From Symsagittifera roscoffensis (taxonomy: Eukaryota; Xenacoelomorpha; Acoela; Convolutidae), in contig NC_087065.1 of assembly GCF_963678635.1 (NCBI RefSeq), positions 34,899,807-34,963,806 of the forward strand: 64,000 nt of DNA, read 5' to 3'. Shown piece after piece: positions 30,601 through 40,800 of this stretch (position 1 is its first letter; the number at the start of each line of letters is the position of its first letter). The position numbers and the translations under genes are program-made. The notes below the pieces were generated by a model. The model made no database searches and had not been told where the DNA came from. It worked only from the letters and a program-made list of their open reading frames with translations.

Positions 30601-33040
30601 TTATTGTCTAAATTCAGCGATACTGTGTCCGTATCGTCGACAATAATTACACCATTTTTTGAATGATGGTTTGCCTTTAAAATTTGGGTTTTTCTCGTAA
30701 ATGTTCAAAATTTCGGTGATTTTTTCGGATAAATCAGTATCAGAGTCGTTGTTATTGTTTATGTGTGAAGTAGTGGTTTGGATGTTGTTTACATATTGTA
30801 GTTTTAAGTTTTCTGTTTCTTCTAATTTCATAGTGATTTCTGCTTGTTCTAGTTTATCTATTAGTTTCCTAAAATCTAAATCTGGTTCTCGGTTTGAGGA
30901 AGGATGCGATGCTCTCTTTTCATTGCTATTTTTCGTAATTGAGGTGTTAGAGCCATCATTAGGATTTCTGTCATCTTTAAATTTTTATAATCATGCCTAT
31001 TAGGTGAATATGTTTTTCGGACTAGTGTTTCTATTCTTACTGCAAGTTGTTTTATTGTTTCATTAAGTAGTCTACGAATTTCATTGCATAAAACTCTTCG
31101 ATGTTGTTTGTTTCTTTCTGAGTCAAACGTTTTAAGAATTTTTGTGTGAATCTTTTCCAATCTGATTTTATTTCTATAGGTACAACTGAAACCCATTTTT
31201 GAGCTGCGCCGTCAAGGGTAGTTTGGATTAGAGCTGTGCGTCTATGTATCCAATTTTGATGAAGTGGCGTTTTTACTGGTTCAGGTCCTATATTTGAAAT
31301 TGAATTTGCTGTGACTGCGTTTAGATAATATTCTACAGAGTATTCAGGATCTGTGCCTGTGAATACCATTAGTGGTTTATTTGATGTTATTGATGATCCA
31401 CCTATTAGGTATGGATTCATAGTCATTTGTAGGGATTCTGCGGCGTGTGGCATTTGAGAAAAGTTTGTTAGTTGGCTTTTTGTTATTTCGAGTTGTTGTA
31501 AACAATATGGTAGTGGGATTTCATTATACATCTGAGTTGGTTGATATGAATGTGTATTAACTGGATTTTGTTGTTGAAAATTATTGTTGTAAGGTGATGG
31601 ATTTGTTCTGGGTTGTCCTATTGGTTCATTTCGTGTGTATGGTTCGAAAATATCTGGTTGATCAACACTGTAAGAACGAGGTCTTTGGTTTGAAGAAAAT
31701 CGTTGATGATTTTGATTATAGTATTCATTATAGTTTTCGTAATTGAGGTGTTAGAGCCATCATTAGGATTTCTGTCATCTTTGAATTTTTATAATCATGC
31801 GTATTAGGTGAATATGTTTTTCGGACTAGTGTTTCTATTCTTACTGCAATCTGATAGGTGGATAGGTGGATCGGTGGATACCTAGTAGGTAGATCATCAA
31901 TAACATCAAATAAACCACTAATGGTATTCACAGGCACAGATCCTGAATACTCTGTAGAAGATTATCTAAACGCAGTCACAGCAAATTCAATTTTAAATAT
32001 AGGACCTGAACCAGTAAACACGCCACTTCATCAAAAAATTATTTTGTGCGTAATGATGAGGTTGGTTTTTAGTATGGTATTTATTTGTATTGTTTTTACG
32101 TTGTTGAAAAAATGGGTAGTTTCCATTTTGTTCTTGTGAGGATCGTGGTTGATCATGAAAATTTACCGAGTATAAAATTGGTTATGGTACATTTTGACTT
32201 TGTGCAAATATTTGAGTGTTTGTTTTAGTCTTTGTCGTTTTTGGGCCATTGACATAATTGTAATTTTGTTCTGCAAAAGTATTTTTGTGTTGTTTGTATG
32301 ATGGTTTTGTTACTGGTCGAAACGTTTGGTAATCCATCTGTGAATGTTTTTGTGCATCAGAGGGTTTACTGTGGATTGTATGATTGTTTGTTGTAACGTT
32401 GGATTTTTTTAACTTTAGAGTTCTAAAATTTAGTTGAATAGGTATGTGAAATGCCTCGTTGTGCTTCTGTTGTTGTTATTGTTTCAACATTTTCTTCGTT
32501 TACAAAATGTGATGGGGTTTGTATATCTTGTTGTGTAAGATTTCTTGTTCCGTTTAGATTATCATTATTTATGGATGTGGAGTTTAAACTGTTATTTCCT
32601 GTTCTTTCAGGAAAAAATGAATTGTAGTTTAAAGGTGTTGCGTCAACTGTAAGTGGATATACTCTAACATAATCTTTATTAATAGAAATAGTGCTAATTG
32701 CCTGACTTGATATATCTGTTGGTATATTGATAAATAACTCATAAGACCATTCAGGGTCCCATACATAGCCTGATTGTTCTGCTAGTACAGTTGCATCATC
32801 TGTACTTTGTGGTCGAAAATTTTTTCTTGCTTGTTCAATAAGATCAAAATTGTGACTAAAGTAATCGATTATGAACCATGCTAAGATTTTTTGTAACTCG
32901 TGTTTAACATTTTGAGTTATTTGATCATTTGTCAGATTTTCTCGAATTGCGTTTAAAAATTTTGAAATTGTGTGTATTTCTTGTCGTACAATTGTATGTC
33001 GAGATGTTTGAGTAGGTGAATCCCTTTGGAGTTCATCCAA
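30601..33040 (-). pseudogene. Gag region remnant, right copy
   Basis: Zinc knuckle lacking its last Cys (30601-30831), capsid (30876-31531), the direct/inverted rearrangement (31728-32040) and the upstream Gag-like ORF (32423-33040), all as in the left copy. Two adjacent substitutions lie near 30,560. Confidence 0.75.
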
Positions 33041-34626
33041 CTCTAATATAGATAAATAGCTATAGATAAGTGAGAATACGTTGTTTGTAATTATCGAGTT
33101 TGCTCTTTGTGAGTTTTGGTGTTGTATGTTTTTGATGTATTGTGTAAAAAGTTTTGAGAATTCAATATCTACATCGTCAGTTTGAATGAGATATCTGTCA
33201 TGAAATGCATTTGCTGATCTGATTTCTATTGTGTATATTCCAAAGTGTGATGTGAGACTACATATACCTTTGATATAGTGATCGAGAAATTGTCTTTTGA
33301 TTTTTACATCGGGAAATTCTTTTGTGCACGGACTTTCTCCTTTTTAGAATAAGTTTGCAATTAAAATTTTACAAAATTCTATTTGTCCGCGAGGTTCAGT
33401 TAATGGTGATATTAAAATTGGTAGTACTGAATTTTCTGAGTTATCTTCATTTCGAATCATTTTTGTGTTGTATTACTGTTAATGTGTATTTTTCAATATG
33501 TCTTATTGGTTGATTCCAATTGGTAGGGGTTGTGATTTGTGATCAAGTGTTGGAGAATAGTAAATCGATCCATAAGGTTCAGGTATAATTAGAACGCAAG
33601 TACTTCGTTAGATACTGTTTCATGACTTACGAAGTTTAAGTGTTTTAGCCTGGGTCATCTAAGAGGAATGTGATCAAGTGAAGGATGAGTAACCGAAGTT
33701 CTTCACTGTTTAGCTTAATTAAAATGATTAGTTTTTCGAAAAATTTCTGTTAATTCTGGATCTTTGATAAGGTTTGGGTAGTGAATCGACGTTTGAGGTC
33801 GTTAGACACTGAGTAAATGTGGAGGGGGAGAACAAAATAGTTCTATTTGATCCACGGATAGGCCTTGATGATCAGAGATTTAAATATTGAGAAATTTAAA
33901 ATTTAAGATCTAATTTAATTTAAAGATCCAAGGGAAGCCTTGATGATCTGTTATTTAAATGAAATTAATTTAAGTGAAAGTAAGGATAAGCCTTGATAGT
34001 TTAAAATTAGAGCGTTAAGGTTAGGTGTTAGTTTTAATGATTGTTAATTTTTGAATTTCGCTGTTATGTTTTTAGTGATGAAGCTGGGATGATGTGATGA
34101 ATTAAAATGCTAATCATTTATGATTTATACTGACTTATTTTTGTATTTTTATGTTTAATAAATGTTTTTTTTTCAAGATGTCATTTAATTTACAGCTGAT
34201 TTAAGGAAAACGACTAGTGTTGTTTTTATCAGTCGTTATTGTACAATTAATAGAGTAGCACCATGAAAGGTTATTTGAAAGTATTTTTCATTTCAAATAT
34301 TATGTCAGTAAATGAAAACTTAAATTTACTGCTGGTAGTATCCTAAATACAATAGTTTGATGTCGTTTTTGTCGTACTATCATGAAATCAATTGGTAGAT
34401 TTCTTCCTAGTCGTATGTCGTTTCTTGTTCGACGTCTCCTTCCCATACCGGGTAGTTCTCGTATTGTTCGGAATATTGGATCTGATCTATTGAGGCGTAG
34501 AGACATATCTACAAAGTTTTTGTCATATAACATTTTTATGAAATGTTGTATTTGTCTAATTCTAATCTAATTTTTGTCTAGTGCTAGGTTAGTTAAGGTA
34601 TGTTCGAGACTTTTGGTCGCACCAGA

Positions 34627-34885
34627 TGAGTTATGTACTTGTACTGTACTCATATAGTAATTTCAGATAAGGTACACCGTCTGCTCGTCACGCTATCTTA
34701 TTTTCGGCCGGATAGATTCGTGCAACTTCTTAGTCTAATACCAATCTTAATCTTACTCTTAAATCTCCTAGTCTCAATAGATCTAGTGTACACCGGTTTG
34801 CGCGAGTGTGTTCCAGAATGAGAACAACTGTATTCTAGGTTTAATTCAAATTGTTCTGGTGTTGAAACTACAAGTAGTTTCAACA
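34627..34885 (-). repeat. Candidate 5' LTR, right copy
   Basis: Duplicate of 22346-22604. It is carried by the segmental duplication and is not an independent insertion end. Confidence 0.4.
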
Positions 34886-35269
34886 ATTGACAAATAAATA
34901 GGTTGTTAGTTTTATGGAGTATGATTGGTTAGTATTTAATATTTTATAAAGTTAATATATCATAATAATAACCAATGATAAATACTAGTTTAGATCTGTT
35001 TCCAAGTATTTGGGGTAAAAAAAGGCCAACAAAAATTTGCTTACTTCTGAAAATCCCCTTCCGCCGAGAAAATGCTAGATCCACCCCATGGTTGTTTCAA
35101 TTACACAAACTAGAACAGCCAGTACCGTGGCGAGGAAGGACTCCTATTTGTCTGGTTCTCGAACGCACTGTTTTGTGTAAACATGCGTTAAATTATACCA
35201 TTCCATTGACTTTTTCATTTAAGTGCTAGTTAAAATTTGGTTCTTTTCAAACTGTGCAGTTTTTTTCAG

Positions 35270-36981
35270 GTGTGCATGTCTCAAATACTCCGGCCACGCC
35301 CCTCTACCCGGATCAGTTCACGCAGAACTTCACAGAGATAGTGTACGAGGCAGAGGGCTCCTACTTGACCACTGGCACCTACATCTACGACTGGACCAAC
35401 TTGAAGTACAGCATCGAGAGGGAGAACGGACGACATGACATATTCTGCCAGGCAGAGTACCCAAACACAGACACTCCTTGCTCCCACATTATAGTGGGCG
35501 GAAACAGGTTACAGCACTGTCGATCTTCATTTTTGGGCGCACACCCATAAACCCATTTATTATCATACAGCTTAGTATCATATTGTTGTTTAGGAGAGCT
35601 CAAAAAGTTTTTAAAACCTGTCAAATAAAGAGCGACTTCACCTTTAGAAAATGGTTAACTCTCCGTCCTAAATTATTGCGCACGTCGCTGTATTAGGAAT
35701 GGAAAAAGCTCCGTCAATATCTTTTAGATTCCTCTCCTATCCGGACATGAATGACTGCTGCTACTGCTGTGACTCATCTGAGGGGTGTGGACTGCTGAAA
35801 CCTGATTGGCTGAGTGATGCCACATTCCAGGGCACCTTCTTTGTCCACCTCAACAATGGGTCATACGCTAACACTTACAAGTGGAAGAAGGACGGAAACG
35901 AAGTAGGAAAGCAATTTTAAGACTGGTACTTTTCGTGTTCCCCTTTGACTTTTGATGGAATACTTTTGGAGACCTTAGTTTGCCATAAACTTCTGAATCT
36001 CAGACCAACTTAGCAGGCAAAAATATCATAGAAAAATTGCTTTGGCTCGGCGCACGCTCCGCCTTCAAAATTAGTATACACAGGGGCCAAAGTCGCTTTT
36101 ATTTAAAAAAAAAACTTTTAAGGTTAGATGGTCAAGAATGGATCATAGTAGTTTCTTCGATTCAGAGAAAAAGCTATTGAAGGATAGTCCAGATATTGAA
36201 GGATAGTCTAGAACTTTTACGTGGTACCACTATTGCAGCCGAAATTAATAAGGCTGGCGTATATCTGAAGCTAGAGGTCAAGTGAGAACTCAAGGCCTCT
36301 GATATTATAAAATAGTACCAGAAAGCGGCCAAGGTTCAAATCTCTAAACAGTGGTGGCGTCCGCCTCCGCCGTCGTCTATCTCTCCCTCACTCCACCCCT
36401 GAATCATAATAAAATAAATCAGCGTGAACAGATTTGAACAACTTTTTGTTACACGCAAAGTTTTTGTTGTGATTTTACGAGCGGAGTGGGAACCTGGAAG
36501 AGTCCTGAACAATTTGAAAAAAGTAGATTGAGTAGATGCAATTAACTTTGATTAACATGAAAACGGGTTCGTCAAAAATGATGTTCCCGTTGTTCTGCTT
36601 AGAAGTGGTTTCAAAACAAAAGATAACGAAAAACACCTCTGAGATCTTCTAACGTTCCCCTAGCTGAAACAGCTGAAAAAAAAACTGATATAAAAACTGC
36701 AGGCGGTAGAGGAGTGGTTGAGAAGGCAACATTTGCTTCAAAAATTTTTTTACTTTTAGGCGAACTTCTACTACGAGACGATGGAGTCCAGTCCTTTAAA
36801 CAGAACTATGGTGGAGATCTTCCAGAGCCCCTCGGAAGCCGCCTTGTACGACATCCCCAGACTACTCACAGTCGACTCAGAGAAACTCTCTCTTCCCCCA
36901 ATCTGCTCAATGAACAAGACCTGCTCTGGGGTCTGTGCTTTGGTTCGAAGTAACGCAACACCACTGCCTCTTCCTTTCTAA
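35270..36981 (+). pseudogene. Duplicated exons 2-4 of the secreted Cys-rich protein gene, no first exon
   Basis: The exons at 35270-35507, 35728-35902 and 36760-36981 repeat those of the left copy with intact splice sites and reading frame. The only nearby difference noticed is intronic (35927). No signal-peptide exon or promoter is visible between 25,028 and 35,270, so on its own this copy would lack its secretion signal. It could still be spliced from exon 1 at 3012-3057 as an alternative 3' exon set over about 32 kb, or be an assembly duplicate. Confidence 0.7.
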
Positions 36982-37043
36982 GTCACATATTTAAAGTGAT
37001 TGAACTTCGAAGTCTTGTATTTAGTTATATTTAGGCTTGCTTA

Positions 37044-37400
37044 ATGATGACCGCAATTCACTTATTAAAAATCTCGATTGATAAAAAACTTGATGAAATT
37101 GACAAATGCACACAGATTTTATTTTCAACACAGAGGCGAAGCTGCACTTTGCAAACACAACCAAGAAAAGGACAAAAAAGCTCTATAAGGTTCAAAAATA
37201 GAAAAAATGAAAAAAGAGGTGAAACTAATAAAAATTCTGCCATGTACCGGAATCTAATCCTTGACTTTGAGATTGAAAAGTCACACTTGCTAGCATCTGC
37301 TCCATGGCCGCCTAACACACTAGGAGGGAAAGCTTGAGGTACTCCTTCGATATTATTTTTTTTTAAAGTACTGATGCGACAGGAAATGCGTAATTTTCAA
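37044..37400 (-). repeat. tRNA-like SINE-type repeat, fuller copy
   Basis: It continues past the point where the left duplicate is cut. The part after 37,308 matches the third copy near 46,500-46,600, including CACTAGG-like and TACTGATGCGA(C/A)AGG blocks. This is the basis for calling the right edge ancestral. Confidence 0.55.
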
Positions 37401-37620
37401 ATATCAAAAATTGGACATTTACTTAGTCAATAGCTGATTCCTATCAAAATAGGGGAGAACACGCTTTTGCAGAGGAGGATAAAACATCTCCGTTCATTAT
37501 TTTTTGTTTAAATTGGCCTGGTCGTTTTTGTTAAATTGAACAAAGAGCAAAAATGAGTCAGAACGTCAATTGTTTCTGAAGTCTAAGGCATGATTGAAAA
37601 ATGGTTTTTCGCTAAGACTA
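37401..37620. other. Short intergenic flank of the young LTR element
   Basis: No gene seen. It ends with ACTA, the left half of the target-site duplication of the next element. Confidence 0.5.
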
Positions 37621-37836
37621 TGTCGTATTGAGTAATTTAGTTCATTTCCAAAGCTGTCAATCAAATGTTCACTATTGGTGCTAGACTAATTGATTAGCAG
37701 GTGTTTGTCCTTGGATCTGTCTGTCACCCTTGGATATTGTTTCTAACCACTCTTGATGCTAACTTTGCAAGATTAAGTTACTGTATAAATATCTCGGAAT
37801 TAACAATTGCTCGACGACAGTTTTACCTTCTCGACA
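37621..37836 (+). repeat. 5' LTR
   Basis: 216 bp, TGTCG...TCGACA, with a TATAAATA box at about 37,783 that would place transcription start near 37,810. That leaves a very short R-U5 of a few tens of bases. Confidence 0.93.
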
Positions 37837-40800
37837 TGGCGCAGTCAGCAGGATTAGGTGGGGGAAAGAATCCACTGGGCATCACGGGATTTTGGCCAGC
37901 AAAATGCACGGAACCGCCAATGATGTGGGAATTCTGGATCAACAGATTCCAATGGGGAATGGTCGCCAAACACTCGCTAAATCCAAGGAATTTTTACTTC
38001 GCCGCGAATCTCACAGCCGCACAAATTACTGACTTGCCCGCGGAAGTAGACGGGAAAAATCGGCGGGAATCGGAAATGGTGTTAATTTCGAACCTGTACT
38101 TGTGTTTGGGGGAGAAGGGGCAGGATGAACTGCACAAACGACGACCACACCTGGACCTTCAGACAATTCGGTACCCACGGATGATAGACGCGCTGGAAGC
38201 GGAATTCGTGAAAGAAAGGAACGAAACATATGAAACGTACCAACTCCTTTCTCGTAAGCAGTTTATAAATGAAAGTCTTGAGCAATTCCATTCCGTACTG
38301 AGCGGATTGGCAGCGCGGTGCAATTTTGGAGCACTAGAGGACCGAATATTAAGAGACGTATTCATAGTTAATATGAACAATCGGGATGCACAAAAAGAAC
38401 TCTGCAGATCGACAAAAACACCTGAGGAGGTGTACCGGATAGCTCTCTCGTACGAAAGGGGTAGCAAGTATGCATCCTCATACGTTGCCACGGGACCAGC
38501 GGGGACCCCTGGATCATCATCGGGAGGAATCCAAATAAAATCGGAACCAGTTGGAATAATCCGGGGAGGTTACCGGAACAACCGTTCAAGGGGCCGGGGC
38601 TCTTACCAAGGCCGAGGATCATATCGAGGAAGAAATCCCCTAAATAACAACAAATGTTATAATTGCGATCAGCAAAACTTCACCAGGGAACATTTGGACA
38701 GATGCCCAGCAAAAGGGGTTACATGCAATTTTTGCCATAAAATAGGCCATTTCGAAAGAACCTGCAGGGGTAAACGTGGAAACCAACGAGGACAGGGAGC
38801 CGTAGGAATGATACGGGAGAATGTGGACGATCATGAACTAGAAAACTCTGCGGACGAAGGAACATCACAACACGCAAGTTCCATTGGATGGGTCACGAAG
38901 AATCCAGTGGTGCACTCGTGGGACTCCAGCAGTTCTGACGGGGACTATATGGTTATGGCTATAAAACGGAGAGGAGTGACAGAATTGAAAGTTGCTGGGG
39001 CACAATTGCCGATCAAAGTCAATGGAAAACCTACTCGCGTGTGGATCGATAGCGGATCCCCAATCTCAATCTTTACGATCGGGGAATTACGGAAAACATT
39101 GGGAACATCAGGAGTAAAACTGGACAATCTGACGGAGGAGGATAATGCTTTTCGGGATTATGGAAACAATCCCCTAAAGATGATTGGAACAATGGCAGTA
39201 ACAATCCAATCCAACGGTTGGAAGATCCAGGCAAGGATAAAAGTGATCGGGGGGAACCGACCATCAATAATTGGAAGGGATCTGATGCCCCAACTAGGAC
39301 TCCAGTTGGTGCAGCAAACACTGGGGGACCAAATCATGTCCATTGGAGAGGGCAGTCAAGACGCACTGGAACTAGAGGAACCAGAGGGGGAGTTGGATTC
39401 GTGGCAAACGTACTTCAGTAAGCAGTTTTCAAATCTTTTTAGCAGGGTAGGGAAAATAAGAAACTACAAAGTAGCAGCTGAATTTTTTGAAAACCTCACC
39501 CCAGTACAGCAGAAAGGGCGTCGAGTCCCGATTTCGTTGCAAGAAAAAGTGGATGCGGAAATTGACAAATTATTGAAACAGGGTCATATCGAAAAATTAT
39601 CTGAATGCTCGGACAAATATTTTGTGTCCCCAATAGTAATAACCGTAAAGAAAGATGGATCGGTAAAACTGGCACTAGAGTCGAGGGAACTAAATAAACA
39701 AGTGCATAAGAATAAATATCAGATGCCGAATATCGAGGAACTAATGGACACGGTTGGGCAAACGATTAGCGAAAAAAAACAGGGAGACGTATATTTCACA
39801 ACAATGGATTTAACATACGCCTATGGCCAATTGCCATTAAATGCGGAGACGAGCGTCCAGTGCAATTTTTCGCTAATTGGAGGTCGTTCGACGGGTACAT
39901 ACCGGTTCAAAACCGGATTCTATGGCCTCACTACAATGCCCGCGGAATTCCAACGCGCAATGGATTGTATACTCGCCGAATACCCGCAAGCGCATGCGTT
40001 TATCGATGATATTTTGGTCGTAACCAAGGGAACAGCAATTGACCACATAGCAACGGTGGAGAAAATTTTAAAGAAACTGGATCGGGAAAATATGTCTTTA
40101 AAATTGACAAAATGCAAATTCGCCCAACGAGAATGCGAATGGCTAGGACATAAAATAACTCCGACTGGAATTACTCCATTGGTTAGAAAAACAGAACCAA
40201 TAGAGGCACTAACGCCGCCACGGACTTTGTCGCAATTAAAATCGTTTATGGGGTCGATACATAGTTTGCATAAGTATCTGCCGGCGCTGGCCGAATCATC
40301 GGCACCGCTGCGGCCCCTATTAAGCAAAAATAACGAATACATTTGGACACCTGAATGTCAGAACGCGTTCGAAAATCTAAAAAAACAAGTTTCAAACATT
40401 GTTGAATTACGGCACTTTGATATCCACAAGGACATTCGCATAGTGTGCGATGCAAGCCATAATGGGCTCGGCGCGGTGTTGGAACAGTTGGGAACAGAAG
40501 GATGGCGCCCAATTTCGTTCGCGTCGCGATATCTTAACGAGGCGGAAAAGAAATACTCGACAAACGAATTGGAAATGTTGGCAGTTGTGTGGGGGGCTGA
40601 ATACTTTCGAAATTACATACTGGGCCGAAGTTTTTTGATCGTTACCGATCATAAAGCCCTGATATCCCTTTTGAACGGTAATAACAAGAAAAATAAAACG
40701 ATGTTTAGTCGTTTAACCCGCTGGTTAGATCGACTAATTCCCTTTGATTTTCAAATTGAGCATAAACCGGGGGCTAAAATTGGTTTGGCGGACTATTTAT

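Larger units (their letters stand above)
25441..37308. repeat. 12-kb duplicated segment, right copy
   Basis: Partner of 13160-25027 at a constant offset of 12,281. All pseudogene lesions of the left copy (the RT TGA, the integrase frame break, the zinc-knuckle Cys loss, the gag inversion) are shared. On the right the tRNA-like repeat continues naturally past 37,308, so the right edge of this copy looks ancestral. Confidence 0.93.

Noticed and set aside
13160-37308. The 12-kb repeats as LTRs or ends of one giant transposon
   Set aside because: They contain host exons and a retroelement cut mid-way, do not have TG...CA ends, and show no target duplication.
37701-37835. Upstream extension of the gag-pol ORF as the true N-terminus
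   Set aside because: It lies inside the 5' LTR, mostly upstream of the TATA box and likely transcript start; the ATG at 37836 gives a normal Gag start.
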